DNA of 64,000 bases. Source: Candidatus Moranbacteria bacterium UBA2282 (GTDB taxonomy: Bacteria; Patescibacteriota; Minisyncoccia; Moranbacterales; UBA2206). Each line of letters opens with the position of its first letter. Positions within the stretch are counted from its first letter, which is position 1. Below the pieces are notes generated by a model that saw only the letters and a list, made by a program, of their open reading frames with translations, was not told the origin of the DNA and searched no databases. Location: NCBI GenBank assembly GCA_002345745.1, contig DDWQ01000014.1, positions 1-64,000 on the forward strand. The letters are read 5' to 3'. Both the position numbers and the translations under genes were made by a program. Shown here in pieces: positions 6,679 through 15,869 of the stretch.

Positions 6679-7929
6679 ATGCAAATGAGTATTGACATTA
6701 AAATGATTGAAATGGCTTATGAACAAATTAAGAATGTAGTAATAAAAACGCCATTGCAATTTCATAATGGATTGTCAGAAAAATTTCAAGCAAAAATTTA
6801 TTTAAAGCGAGAAGATTTGCAAACAGTTCGATCATATAAAATTAGAGGTGCCTATAATAAAATATCGTTACTTTCAGAACAAGAAAAAAAGCGCGGAGTT
6901 GTTTGTGCTAGTGCTGGCAATCATGCACAGGGAGTAGCTTTCAGTTGTGACAAGTTGAAAATAAAAGGATATATTTTTATGCCTTCCAATACTCCAAAAC
7001 AGAAAATAGAAAGAGTTAGACGTTTTGGTGGACGATGGATAGAAATTATTATTGAAGGTGATAGTTTTGATGAAACTTGCCGGGAAGCCGAAAAATTTTG
7101 TAAAAAAAATAAATCAGTTTTTATTCACCCTTTTGACGACCCAACAGTAATCGCTGGACAAGGTACAATCGGAGTAGAAATTTTTGAACAACTTTCAGAA
7201 AAAATAGATTACATTATTGCTCCAATTGGTGGCGGAGGCTTAATTTCTGGTTTAGGCATTTATGCTAAAAATAAAAATCCAAAATTAAAATTAATTGGTG
7301 TTGAGCCAGAGGGCGCACCATCTATGTCACAAGCACTTAAAGCAGGAAAGGTGGTGAAACTTGAGCATATTGATAAATTTGTTGATGGTACTGCGGTTAA
7401 GGCTGTGGGTAAATTAGGATTTGAAATTTCTAAAAAACTTGTCGACGAAATGCTGTTAATCCCAGAAGGCTTGATTTGTCAGAAAATGATTTATTTATAC
7501 CAAAATAATGGTATAGTCACAGAACCAGCCGGTGCACTTTCTGTCGCAGCACTAGAAAAATTGGGGACCAAAATTAAGAATAAAACTGTAGTTTGCATTG
7601 TAAGTGGTGGAAATAATGACATCAGTAGATATCCAGAGATTGTTGATAGAAGTTTAATATATCAAGGATTGAAGCACTATTTTATTGTAGAATTTTCTCA
7701 AAAAGCGGGATCCCTCCGTAATTATCTAGACACCATTCTAGGTCCTAATGATGACATTGTCTTGTTTGATTATTTCAAGAAAAATAATCGGGAAACTGGT
7801 CCAGCTCTGGTTGGTATTGAGCTGACAAAAAAAGAAGACCTACAACCATTGTTAAAAAGAATGGATAAATCAGGACTTAAATATCAGGTTTTAGACAGAA
7901 AAAGCACATTACTTAAATTTATTCTATAG
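6679..7929 (+). CDS. ilvA: Threonine ammonia-lyase (threonine deaminase)
   Basis: This 416-residue PLP fold-type II enzyme converts threonine to 2-oxobutyrate and ammonia. The PLP lysine lies in SYKIRGA (Lys54); the CASAGNHAQGVA block and the glycine-rich phosphate loop PIGGGGLISG are present. A C-terminal domain from about residue 330 (LKHYFIVEFSQKAGSLRNYL) resembles the single ACT-like regulatory domain of the shorter biosynthetic or CPR-type enzyme. No other isoleucine pathway gene is in the window. It forms an operon with ridA. Confidence 0.92.
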   Translation: MQMSIDIKMIEMAYEQIKNVVIKTPLQFHNGLSEKFQAKIYLKREDLQTVRSYKIRGAYNKISLLSEQEKKRGVVCASAGNHAQGVAFSCDKLKIKGYIFMPSNTPKQKIERVRRFGGRWIEIIIEGDSFDETCREAEKFCKKNKSVFIHPFDDPTVIAGQGTIGVEIFEQLSEKIDYIIAPIGGGGLISGLGIYAKNKNPKLKLIGVEPEGAPSMSQALKAGKVVKLEHIDKFVDGTAVKAVGKLGFEISKKLVDEMLLIPEGLICQKMIYLYQNNGIVTEPAGALSVAALEKLGTKIKNKTVVCIVSGGNNDISRYPEIVDRSLIYQGLKHYFIVEFSQKAGSLRNYLDTILGPNDDIVLFDYFKKNNRETGPALVGIELTKKEDLQPLLKRMDKSGLKYQVLDRKSTLLKFIL

Positions 7930-7962
7930 CTATTGCAATGTTTATAGCAAATGACTACTCTC

Positions 7963-7989
7963 TTGACAGCATACATATCTTGTTATAAA
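7963..7989 (+). promoter_or_regulatory. Promoter of the AAA ATPase gene
   Basis: TTGACA (7963-7968) and an extended -10 TGTTATAAA (7981-7989) have a 15-base spacer. A second TATAAT lies at 7997-8002. Confidence 0.5.
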
Positions 7990-8030
7990 ATAGCACTATA
8001 ATATAACATAACTTGTAATATAAATAGACT

Positions 8031-9377
8031 ATGTTTAATCGAGACATTCTGACCTATCTAGAGAAATGGAGGCTTAAAAAAGGTAGAAAACCGCTTGTTT
8101 TGCGCGGAGCCAGACAAGTTGGAAAAACTTATGCTGTCACAATTTTTGCCAAAGAACATTTTAAGAATTTTGTCTATATAAACTTGGAAAAAGCTGAACA
8201 TTTTGAGCTTTTCAAGGAAACAAACACAATAGAAGAATTTGAAAAAATAGTTGATATTGTTTTTAAGCAAAAGATTGTACCGGGGGAAACATTAGTTTTT
8301 ATTGATGAAATCCAAAATACGCCAAATCTTGTTTCATTGTTGCGGTTTTTCTATGAAGAGCAGCCGGATTTGCATGTGGTTGCCGCTGGATCATTGTTAG
8401 AAATTAAAATCAAAAAAGAAGGATTGTCTATGCCAGTAGGCAGAGTGGAATATGCCTATGTATATCCACTAACATTTTTTGAATTTTTAGGAGCGATTAA
8501 AGAAAACAACCTTTTGGATTTTTTGAAGAAAATTACTTTGCAGGAAAAAATACCGGAGGCGATTCATAAACATGCATTAAAATTATTTCATCAATATACA
8601 CTGATAGGCGGTATGCCAGAAATAGTTGCAATGCACGCAGAAAAAAAGCCACAAGAAGAAATAAATTCAGCGTACTCATCACTGCTTACTGCGTACAGTG
8701 AGGATATTTACAAATATGCATCTAGTGCCGAAGTCAAATATTTGCGGCATGTTTTAGAGCAGGCACCCTATTTTGCTGGGGAGCGGATTACTTATGAAAA
8801 ATTTGGTGGTGGCATCTATCGCAGTCGTGAAATGAGTGAGGCCTTTAATATTCTGGAAAAAACGATGATTGTGCGGCAAGTGGGCGCCACAAAATCTTTG
8901 CGTTTGCCATTGATTGGACAAAAAAAGAATGCAAAAAAACTGATGTATTTGGATAGCGGTTTTGTTAATTTCAAAAACAATATTCAATCGGAATATATTA
9001 AGATAGCAGACCTAAATGATCTGTATCGCGGTAAAATAGCTGAGCAGATTGTAGGACAAAACATTATCGCCGGTGGATTGCATAGTGAGCAAGATTTGTT
9101 CTATTGGGCGAAAGAAAAATTAAACTCTCAGGCAGAAGTTGATTTTTGTGTGGCACATCAGGGAAAGCTTATTGGCATCGAAGTGAAATCAGGGCATTCA
9201 GCTCGACTGAAATCTCTTTTGAGTTTTGCTGGTAGTGTGGAAAATAGCAAATTAATCAGAGTTTATAGCGGACAGAAACAACAGGAAAACATTTTAGTTG
9301 CGGGCAAGACTCATCAACTTGTTTCTTTGCCATTCTATTTGGTGAATCGCCTTTTTGATTTTAGCACAAACTCTTGA
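8031..9377 (+). CDS. ATP-binding protein (AAA_14 / DUF4143)
   Basis: The 448-residue protein has Walker A GARQVGKT near residue 26, Walker B VFIDEIQN near residue 91, and a C-terminal DUF4143 region whose EVDFCV and GIEVKSG strands resemble a PD-(D/E)XK nuclease-like fold. This family is common in prokaryotes, often in many copies; its role is not established. It ends with TGA, so TGA is a stop in this genome. Confidence 0.9.
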   Translation: MFNRDILTYLEKWRLKKGRKPLVLRGARQVGKTYAVTIFAKEHFKNFVYINLEKAEHFELFKETNTIEEFEKIVDIVFKQKIVPGETLVFIDEIQNTPNLVSLLRFFYEEQPDLHVVAAGSLLEIKIKKEGLSMPVGRVEYAYVYPLTFFEFLGAIKENNLLDFLKKITLQEKIPEAIHKHALKLFHQYTLIGGMPEIVAMHAEKKPQEEINSAYSSLLTAYSEDIYKYASSAEVKYLRHVLEQAPYFAGERITYEKFGGGIYRSREMSEAFNILEKTMIVRQVGATKSLRLPLIGQKKNAKKLMYLDSGFVNFKNNIQSEYIKIADLNDLYRGKIAEQIVGQNIIAGGLHSEQDLFYWAKEKLNSQAEVDFCVAHQGKLIGIEVKSGHSARLKSLLSFAGSVENSKLIRVYSGQKQQENILVAGKTHQLVSLPFYLVNRLFDFSTNS

Positions 9378-9381
9378 TAAA

Positions 9382-9400
9382 ATACCTCAAAGGGAGGTAT
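9382..9400 (+). terminator. Weak hairpin after the AAA ATPase gene
   Basis: A 7-bp stem ATACCTC/GAGGTAT overlaps the region just after the stop. The T-tail is interrupted (ATTTATTT), so termination may be weak. The remaining bases to dnaG (9401-9573) hold a possible -10 TATAAT at 9531-9536 and nothing else recognisable. Confidence 0.4.
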
Positions 9401-9573
9401 ATTTATTTAAGCTCGGCGAAGACTAAAGGCTAAAAATCATAATCTGAAAATACAATCCAGTGATGGTAAATTATATCTATTTGAAATAGGATTATTGCAT
9501 ACTTCGAGCTCTTTGCCTTATTTCACGTAGTATAATATAGTATATACATTAAGAGACTAGTATTTATACGAAA

Positions 9574-11412
9574 ATGTCTGATATTGACGATATAAAATCA
9601 CGCCTGAACATCGTTGATGTGTTGGGAGGATATATCCGCTTGGAAAAAGCCGGTGCTAATTGGCGCGCTAATTGTCCTTTTCATAATGAAAAAAGCCCTT
9701 CTTTTATGGTGAGCGAAGATAAACAGATTTGGCATTGTTTTGGTTGTCAAAAAGGCGGGGATATTTTTGGCTTTGTGATGGAGATTGAAGGATTGGAATT
9801 CCGTGAGGCGCTGAATCTCTTGGCAGAAAAAGCTGGTGTTGAATTGAAAAAAGTTAATCCCAAACAGGCGGCAGAAAAAAATCGTACATTAGAAATTTTG
9901 GAAATGGCGACTAAATTCTATCAAGCACATTTATTGCAAACTCCAGCCGGTAAAAAAATTATGGAATATCTGCAAGAGCGGGGTATCAATGAAGAATCAA
10001 TCAAAGATTTTCGTTTGGGCTATGCACCCAATGGTTGGAAAAATACATTGAATTTTTTATTAAAAAAAGGTTTTTCGGAAAATGAAATTGCTAAGACAGG
10101 ACTATTGGTGGAAAAAAATAGACAGGAAACAAATTCTACAAACTACCAACCACAAACTACCAACTATTACGACCGTTTTCGAGACCGCATAATTTTCCCC
10201 ATTGCCGATACTAATGATAAAATCGTGGGCTATAGCGCTCGCGTAGCGCCAGGTGGGGATGAGTCGCAGGCTAAATATGTTAATTCGCCGGAAACAGAAG
10301 TCTATCACAAGAGTAAAATTTTGTATGGCATCAATCGTGCGAAGAATGGAATTAGACAAAGCGGAACTGTTCTGTTAGTGGAAGGTAACACTGACGTTAT
10401 CGCGTCTCATCAAGCAGGTCTCGCAAATACGGTGGCTGTTTCTGGCACTGCTTTGACGCCAGAGCATATAAATATTATAAAAAGATATGCCACTGATATT
10501 CGAATGTGTTTTGATATGGACAACGCTGGAGAATTAGCCACGAAAAAAAGCATTAAGCTTTGTTTTGAAAAGGAAATTAATGTGCATGTGGTGCAATTAC
10601 CATCGGGCAAGGATGCGGCAGAACTCGCTAAAAATAATCCAGAACTTTTGCGTAGTGCGGTGGAAAATGCTAAGCCAGCGATGGAATATTTTTTTAATGC
10701 TGTATTTGCAAAGTATAATAAAGAAAAAGTAGAAGATAAGAAAAAGATAACACAAGAACTTCTTGAGATGATTAGTTATTTAGCAAACGAAATTGAAAAA
10801 AGTCATTGGTTGAAAAAATTGGCTACTGAGATTGACGTGAATGAAAATACATTGACGGATATGCTAAAAAGAGCTAGTCTTGAAAGTAGAGTAGTTACAC
10901 CTTCACAAGACTTGTCTCAAGAGAGCAAGATCTTCGCCCCTAGTGGCAAAATAGAAACTCTCACAACGGATCTAATTGGATTGATGCTAGTATATAGCAA
11001 TGTTTGGAAGGAAGTGTTGGAAAAGGAAAATTTATCCTTTATCCCAAAAGATAGCCTTCTAATTATTATGATTCAAAAAGGTAGGGAGTTTCGTTTTAGT
11101 TTTGATGAACTAATTAAAAATATTGATGTGCCCTTTGACAAATCAAGGGCTGAAAAAATATATTTTGAAAGTCGCTATCGGGTTGGATTGGACAATGAGC
11201 TAGAGGAGGTTATCTTGGAGCATCCTTTGCTAGAAGCAAAAAATAGATTGCAAAACATCAAATATGAAATTAATAAAAACTTGCTAGATAAAATATCCAA
11301 GGATCTGGATGTTGCTAAAAAAAATTCAGATAAAGAAGCTGTAAAAATCCTAATGGAGGAGTATACTAAAATTAATAAAGAACAATCTTTATTAAACAAG
11401 GAAATAAATTAG
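9574..11412 (+). CDS. dnaG: DNA primase
   Basis: This 612-residue enzyme makes RNA primers at the replication fork. The N-terminal zinc site is C34-H37...C55-C58 (CPFHNEKSP, CFGCQKGG). The catalytic TOPRIM core carries EGNTDVI at about residue 270 (EGYMDV in most homologues) and the DMDNAG acidic motif. The C-terminal helical region would contact DnaB. It is followed after 42 bases by rpoD, the conserved dnaG-rpoD order. Confidence 0.96.
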   Translation: MSDIDDIKSRLNIVDVLGGYIRLEKAGANWRANCPFHNEKSPSFMVSEDKQIWHCFGCQKGGDIFGFVMEIEGLEFREALNLLAEKAGVELKKVNPKQAAEKNRTLEILEMATKFYQAHLLQTPAGKKIMEYLQERGINEESIKDFRLGYAPNGWKNTLNFLLKKGFSENEIAKTGLLVEKNRQETNSTNYQPQTTNYYDRFRDRIIFPIADTNDKIVGYSARVAPGGDESQAKYVNSPETEVYHKSKILYGINRAKNGIRQSGTVLLVEGNTDVIASHQAGLANTVAVSGTALTPEHINIIKRYATDIRMCFDMDNAGELATKKSIKLCFEKEINVHVVQLPSGKDAAELAKNNPELLRSAVENAKPAMEYFFNAVFAKYNKEKVEDKKKITQELLEMISYLANEIEKSHWLKKLATEIDVNENTLTDMLKRASLESRVVTPSQDLSQESKIFAPSGKIETLTTDLIGLMLVYSNVWKEVLEKENLSFIPKDSLLIIMIQKGREFRFSFDELIKNIDVPFDKSRAEKIYFESRYRVGLDNELEEVILEHPLLEAKNRLQNIKYEINKNLLDKISKDLDVAKKNSDKEAVKILMEEYTKINKEQSLLNKEIN

Positions 11413-11454
11413 TTATTTTACCATAGAGTCTAAAGGTTAATTTTAAAAAAACCT

Positions 11455-12918
11455 ATGATTAAGAAGAAAAATATAAAAAAGCCGCTAAATAATAAAAAGA
11501 AAAAAGCTCCTGTGAAAAAAACTATTAAAAAAACGAACAAAAAGATTGTAGTTAAAAAACCAATCAAGATGGTTGCTAAAAAGGTTACCAAAAAAGTTGT
11601 GCCGAAAAAAATTACCAAAATCGTAAAAAAATCGGTCAAAAAAGTAATAAAAACAGCACATCCAACAAAAATAATTAAGACTAAAAAAGTCTCGCAAGTT
11701 GCTGGAGCAAAAAAAATTATTAAAACAGAACATGTTCGAACAAGGAAAATAAAACAAAGTCGAGCCGAGAAAAAAATAAGTCAAGGCAAGAAAGTTGTGC
11801 CGTTTAAAGCTAAAGAAGAAAAGAAAAAGAGTATCGCTGAAGAACTTGTATATCGCGGAAAGCAACGAGGATTTATTACTGAAGATGAAATTCTACATGC
11901 TTTTCCTGATGCGGAAAAAAGCATTGATGATTTAGGAAGTTTATATGAAAAATTGGAAGAGCTAGGTGTGAATGTTTTGGGTTCAGATGAGATGATTAAA
12001 ATGGAGACTGATAAAATCGGAGAAAATTTGGATGAGGAAAAAAATAGCAAAAAAAGAAAAAAGAAGGAAGTTGTTATTCCCGAGGAATCATCTTCTGACC
12101 TTGTACAGATGTATTTGCGTGAGATTGGGCGAGTGGATTTATTAAAATCAGATGAAGAAGTTTCTCTAGCAAAAAGAATTGAAAAAGGCGATCCAATTGC
12201 CAAACAGCAATTAACAGAGGCTAATTTGCGACTTGTAGTGAGTATTGCAAAAAAATATGTTGGTCGTTCACATAATTTGTCACTGTTGGATTTGATTCAA
12301 GAGGGTAACATTGGACTTTTTCGTGCAGTTGAAAAATTTGATTATACAAAAGGTTATAAATTTTCAACCTATGCGACTTGGTGGATTAGACAAGCAGTCA
12401 CACGAGCATTAGCTGATCAGTCACGAACAATTCGCATCCCAGTGCATATGGTTGAAACGATTAATAAATATACACAAATCACCAGGCGATTGGTGCAAGA
12501 CCTTGGACGTGAACCATTGCCAGAAGAAGTAGCAGTTGAAATGGGATTAGAAGTTGATAAAATCAGGCACATAATGAAAATTTCACAAGAGACTGTCTCT
12601 CTGGAAACTTCTGTTGGTGACAGTGATGATGATAGTGTCTTGGGAGACTTCATCGAAGACACAGAAACAGTTATGCCACATCATGTCGCTTCACGAAAAC
12701 TTTTGCGAGATCATGTTGCGCAAATTTTGGAAACACTCACACCGCGCGAACAAAAAATTCTGAAAATTCGTTTTGGTTTGGAAGATGGCGTGGTGCATAC
12801 ACTGGAAGAAGTGGGGCAGGAGTTTGGTGTGACGCGGGAGCGAATTCGGCAGATTGAAGCCAAAGCTCTAGAGAAAATCAGAGAGCATGATGGGATTAAT
12901 AAATTGAAGGATTACTAG
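11455..12918 (+). CDS. rpoD: Primary RNA polymerase sigma factor (sigma-70)
   Basis: The 487-residue protein starts with about 100 residues almost purely Lys/Ile/Val/Thr, an unusually basic extension. Then come a region 1.1-like segment ([17 protein letters not shown]), region 1.2 ([16 protein letters not shown]), region 2 ([16 protein letters not shown] to [14 protein letters not shown]), region 3, and region 4 with the [21 protein letters not shown]. The promoters in this window (TTGACA, often TGnTATAAT) agree with its regions 2 and 4. The basic tail may bind nucleic acid; that is inference. Confidence 0.97.
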   Translation: MIKKKNIKKPLNNKKKKAPVKKTIKKTNKKIVVKKPIKMVAKKVTKKVVPKKITKIVKKSVKKVIKTAHPTKIIKTKKVSQVAGAKKIIKTEHVRTRKIKQSRAEKKISQGKKVVPFKAKEEKKKSIAEELVYRGKQRGFITEDEILHAFPDAEKSIDDLGSLYEKLEELGVNVLGSDEMIKMETDKIGENLDEEKNSKKRKKKEVVIPEESSSDLVQMYLREIGRVDLLKSDEEVSLAKRIEKGDPIAKQQLTEANLRLVVSIAKKYVGRSHNLSLLDLIQEGNIGLFRAVEKFDYTKGYKFSTYATWWIRQAVTRALADQSRTIRIPVHMVETINKYTQITRRLVQDLGREPLPEEVAVEMGLEVDKIRHIMKISQETVSLETSVGDSDDDSVLGDFIEDTETVMPHHVASRKLLRDHVAQILETLTPREQKILKIRFGLEDGVVHTLEEVGQEFGVTRERIRQIEAKALEKIREHDGINKLKDY

Positions 12919-12934
12919 GATTTGTAGAGGAAAC

Positions 12935-12962
12935 TTGATTTTTTAGTAGAGTTTGGTATACT
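12935..12962 (+). promoter_or_regulatory. Promoter of tRNA-Asn
   Basis: TTGATT (12935-12940) and TATACT (12957-12962) are 16 bases apart, about 50 bases before the tRNA. Confidence 0.6.
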
Positions 12963-12996
12963 AAGTAGGCTTTAAAAATTTAACCTTTGTATCAAT

Positions 12997-13097
12997 AAAA
13001 AAGTGCAAAGTTCCGCGATAGCTCAATGGTAGAGCAGTTGACTGTTAATCAATTGGTTCCAGGTTCGAATCCTGGTCGCGGAGCCTTGCACTTTTTT
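12997..13097 (+). other. 12-bp inverted repeat enclosing tRNA-Asn
   Basis: AAAAAAGTGCAA (12997-13008) and TTGCACTTTTTT (13086-13097) are perfect inverse copies just outside the tRNA. Paired in the precursor they extend the acceptor stem. The right arm ends in seven T, so processing and termination may be coupled. Confidence 0.6.
13012..13083 (+). tRNA. tRNA-Asn (anticodon GTT)
   Basis: Acceptor TCCGCGA (13012-13018) pairs with TCGCGGA (13076-13082). The anticodon loop CTGTTAA gives GTT and the T loop is TTCGAAT. The CCA end is not encoded. Its 3' end is duplicated at 16262-16271. Confidence 0.96.
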
Positions 13098-13127
13098 TAT
13101 TTTGCCTAATTTGTCGAGGACGGTCCT
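13076..13127. repeat. Direct repeat, tRNA-proximal copy (attL-like)
   Basis: The repeat begins in the tRNA-Asn acceptor stem and runs 44 bases past the tRNA. The copy at 16262-16312 matches with a G/T change in the acceptor stem, one T fewer in the T-run, and a G/C change on the axis of the terminal palindrome GAGGAC-n-GTCCT. The arrangement is like attachment sites of a tRNA-targeted element. Confidence 0.7.
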
Positions 13128-13138
13128 TGTTAAACACA

Positions 13139-13227
13139 ATATACGATACAATTCGACTTCAATTTGATGGCAGACTTGACTATTAGATATAATCGTATAT
13201 AATTGAATATAGTTAAATATATACGAT
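13139..13227 (+). promoter_or_regulatory. fic1 promoter with three ATATACGAT boxes
   Basis: TTGACT (13176-13181) and TATAAT (13198-13203) are 16 bases apart. The word ATATACGATA occurs at 13139-13148 and 13219-13228, and inverted (ATCGTATAT) at 13192-13200 overlapping the -10. The layout suggests repression by a DNA-binding protein, perhaps the C-terminal HTH of the Fic protein itself. Confidence 0.5.
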
Positions 13228-13233
13228 AAAAAT

Positions 13234-14286
13234 ATGGAAAATAGATTTGCAAAAAGGGCTATTTTAAGCCAGGAAATACTTCAAAAAATAACTAAAATTG
13301 ATGAATTTAAAGGTTTATGGAAGGGTAGTTTGAGGTTGAGTCCACAGACATTGGGCAGGCTCAAACGCAGTGTGCTCATCACTAGTACAGGAGCTTCTAC
13401 GCGCATTGAAGGCTCAAGGATGTCTGACAAAGAAGTGGCTAGACTTATCGCTGGTTTGAAATCAACACCACCCAAAGGTAGAGATGCACAAGAGGTGGCT
13501 GGTTACGCTGATCTTTTAGGAAGAATTTTTGATAATTGGAAAACTCTTAAAATTACTGAGGGTCAGATTTTACATTTCCATCAGATCCTGCTTAATTTTT
13601 CCGAAAAAGACAAAACTCACAAAGGCAACTACAAAACATCTGATAATATGGTAGTTATGAGAAAAGTTGATGGCACGGAGGTTGTAATTTTTGAGCCGAC
13701 CAAGCCATATCTTACTAAAAAAGAAATGGATGATGTTTTACACTGGCTAAGTGGCGAAATGAAAAAAGGGGAAACGCACCCACTCATTTTGATTGCTAAT
13801 TTCATTTTTGAATTTTTAGCAATCCATCCTTTTCGTGATGGAAATGGCCGGCTTTCCAGAGCACTGACCACACTGTTGCTTCTTAAATTTGGTTATACTT
13901 ATGTCCCGTATGTTTCATTGGATGAAATTATTGAAGAAAAGAAGATTGATTATTATTTGGCTCTGCGAAAAACTCAGTCCAAACATAAAACAAAAAAAGA
14001 GGACATTACGCCATGGCTAAATTTTCTTTTAGATGCACTTATTGAACAAATTAAAAGAGCTAAAAGCATAATGGAAGAGGATCAACCGGAAAAGTTGCTT
14101 TCGGAAAAACAACTTCTAATTTATCAGTTATTTCAAGTCGACACGCTGAGCGTTTCAGAAATTAGTAGTCTTATTAAAGACTCAATTCCAATGGTGACAT
14201 TAAAGCAGTCGCTGTCACGCTTGGTGGCTTTGAGATTGATTGAACGAGTTGGCATGGGCAGGGGCAGTCGATATAAAAAATTATAG
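13234..14286 (+). CDS. Fic domain protein, class II (first copy)
   Basis: The 350-residue protein has the Fic catalytic loop HPFRDGNGRLSR beginning at His198 and, N-terminal to it, the inhibitory-helix motif STRIEG with Glu59, so it is a self-inhibited class II Fic enzyme. Fic proteins usually transfer AMP to Ser, Thr or Tyr of target proteins. The last 70 residues look like a winged helix (LSVSEISSLIKDSIPMVTLK), suggesting transcriptional autoregulation. It is the first gene inside the tRNA-Asn islet. The target is unknown. Confidence 0.92.
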   Translation: MENRFAKRAILSQEILQKITKIDEFKGLWKGSLRLSPQTLGRLKRSVLITSTGASTRIEGSRMSDKEVARLIAGLKSTPPKGRDAQEVAGYADLLGRIFDNWKTLKITEGQILHFHQILLNFSEKDKTHKGNYKTSDNMVVMRKVDGTEVVIFEPTKPYLTKKEMDDVLHWLSGEMKKGETHPLILIANFIFEFLAIHPFRDGNGRLSRALTTLLLLKFGYTYVPYVSLDEIIEEKKIDYYLALRKTQSKHKTKKEDITPWLNFLLDALIEQIKRAKSIMEEDQPEKLLSEKQLLIYQLFQVDTLSVSEISSLIKDSIPMVTLKQSLSRLVALRLIERVGMGRGSRYKKL

Positions 14287-14296
14287 ATGTTTTTTC

Positions 14297-14326
14297 AAAG
14301 CAGTCCTGACTTCTTCCAGGATTCGG
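14297..14326 (+). repeat. Fic 3'-tail repeat, copy 1
   Basis: These 30 bases just after fic1 match 23 of 30 positions of 15641-15670 just after fic2 (shared core CTGACTTC). A related word AAATCGGTTC also occurs at 14371-14380. Confidence 0.5.
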
Positions 14327-14337
14327 ATTCGTATTAC

Positions 14338-14362
14338 AAAAGAGCCTGATTAAGGCTCTTTT
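14338..14362 (+). terminator. Terminator after fic1
   Basis: The stem AAAAGAGCC/GGCTCTTTT has a 6-base loop and is T-rich on the right. Confidence 0.8.
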
Positions 14363-14494
14363 ATGCTATTAAATCGGTTCGAACATTTGATACCTTGAGC
14401 TTACATTTGAACCACTCGAGTAACTTTTATTATAATTTGACATAATTAAACTTAAGCGTTAAACTTTACTTATAATAAATCATAAATAAACTTT

Positions 14495-15625
14495 ATGTCA
14501 CAAGAAGATTTTAAGGCAGGAATTTACAAGCAACAATATCAGTATAAGAGTTTTTCCCCTTCTGCCATAACTTCATATAAATGGTCTGATCCAAAAATCG
14601 ATGTTTTGCTAGAAGATGCGGTAAGATATTTGGGTGAACTGAATGCATATTCTCTACTTGTTCCTGATGTTGATTTTTTTATCAGAATGCATATTTTTAA
14701 GGAAGCAACAACTTCAAGTCGAATCGAGGGAACCAAAACTGGTATGGAGGAAGCGTTGCTTCCAAAAGAAGAAGTTAATCCAGAAAGAAGAGATGATTGG
14801 GCTGAGGTTCAAAATTATACTCGGGCTATGAATTATGCTATCAGTGAACTTAAAAAATTACCACTCTCAATTAGATTACTAAGAGATACTCATAAAATTT
14901 TAATGACTGGTGTTCGTGGAAAATATAAAACTCCTGGAGAAATAAGAACGAGTCAAAACTGGATTGGCGGTTCATCTTTGCAAGATGCTGTTTTTATACC
15001 ACCACATCCAAGTGAAGTTCCCGAGTTGCTAAGTGATCTTGAAAAATTTTGGCACAATAAGCAAGTGGCTATGCCTCATCTTATTAAAATTGCCATTAGC
15101 CATTATCAATTTGAAACAATCCATCCATTTTTGGATGGAAATGGCCGTATAGGAAGACTTTTAATTACACTGTACCTTGTAAATGAAGGTATCTTGCGGA
15201 AACCTACATTGTACTTGTCAGATTTTTTTGAAAGAAACAAAGGGTCGTATTATGATGCATTGACTATGGTGAGAAAGTCTGATGACCTAGAACAGTGGAT
15301 AAGTTTTTTTCTTATTGGTATTTCTGAAACAGCAAAAAAGGGGAAAGTTACTTTTGAGAAAATCATTGCTTTAAGACAAAAGTCAGAACAAAAGACCATT
15401 AGTTTTGGCAAACGAGCAAAAGTATCACAAGAATTATTGAAACATTTATACTCACAGCCAGTTATGAATATCAAACAAATAATGGAAAAGTTGGATATAA
15501 CTAGTCCATCAGCTAATACTCTTGTTAAACAATTTCAGCAAGCAGGTATTCTTAAAGAGCTTACAGGATTTAAAAGAAATAGACTTTTTGTATTTGATGA
15601 ATATCTTAAATTATTCAATAGGTAA
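14495..15625 (+). CDS. Fic domain protein, class II (second copy)
   Basis: The 376-residue protein has the Fic loop [12 protein letters not shown] beginning at His210 and the inhibitory motif SSRIEGT with Glu78. The N-terminal Fic_N-like region and a C-terminal winged-helix segment ([20 protein letters not shown]) match the common Fic/DUF4172-type architecture. It differs clearly from the first Fic protein, so this is not a recent tandem duplication of the coding region. It has its own leader and terminator, with three TAAACTT words upstream. Confidence 0.92.
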   Translation: MSQEDFKAGIYKQQYQYKSFSPSAITSYKWSDPKIDVLLEDAVRYLGELNAYSLLVPDVDFFIRMHIFKEATTSSRIEGTKTGMEEALLPKEEVNPERRDDWAEVQNYTRAMNYAISELKKLPLSIRLLRDTHKILMTGVRGKYKTPGEIRTSQNWIGGSSLQDAVFIPPHPSEVPELLSDLEKFWHNKQVAMPHLIKIAISHYQFETIHPFLDGNGRIGRLLITLYLVNEGILRKPTLYLSDFFERNKGSYYDALTMVRKSDDLEQWISFFLIGISETAKKGKVTFEKIIALRQKSEQKTISFGKRAKVSQELLKHLYSQPVMNIKQIMEKLDITSPSANTLVKQFQQAGILKELTGFKRNRLFVFDEYLKLFNR

Positions 15626-15640
15626 GATCAACACTTTATA

Positions 15641-15670
15641 AAATCGGTTCTGACTTCCTCTAAGACTCGG
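15641..15670 (+). repeat. Fic 3'-tail repeat, copy 2
   Basis: This is the counterpart of 14297-14326, placed at the same distance (15-16 bases or less) behind the stop codon of fic2. Confidence 0.5.
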
Positions 15671-15672
15671 GG

Positions 15673-15735
15673 CCACGAAAAACTCAAAAAAGACTACCTC
15701 TTTTCAGGATAGTCTTTTTTTTCGTCTCGTGGCGC
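15673..15735 (+). terminator. Nested terminator after fic2
   Basis: The inner stem AAAAAAGACTA/TAGTCTTTTTT (15686-15721) is a strong bidirectional terminator. An outer CCACGA/TCGTGG pairing extends it. Confidence 0.8.
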
Positions 15736-15774
15736 CGCCAATGAAATAAATCCCTTTTCTTTTTAGTGGATGTC

Positions 15775-15803
15775 TTGACTTTTTGAAAGTTTTACATTAT
15801 TCT
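15775..15803 (+). promoter_or_regulatory. Promoter of the DUF1904-like gene
   Basis: TTGACT (15775-15780) and TATTCT (15798-15803) are 17 bases apart. Confidence 0.5.
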
Positions 15804-15869
15804 TCAATATCGAATTAGGAAAGGCCTATTCGTAAATTTCTTTTACAAATTCAAGCAAAAGGAGGCACT

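Noticed and set aside
11430..11865. Phe-rich minus-strand frames opposite the start of rpoD
   Set aside because: They are the mirror of the Lys-rich codons (AAA/AAG) on the other strand.
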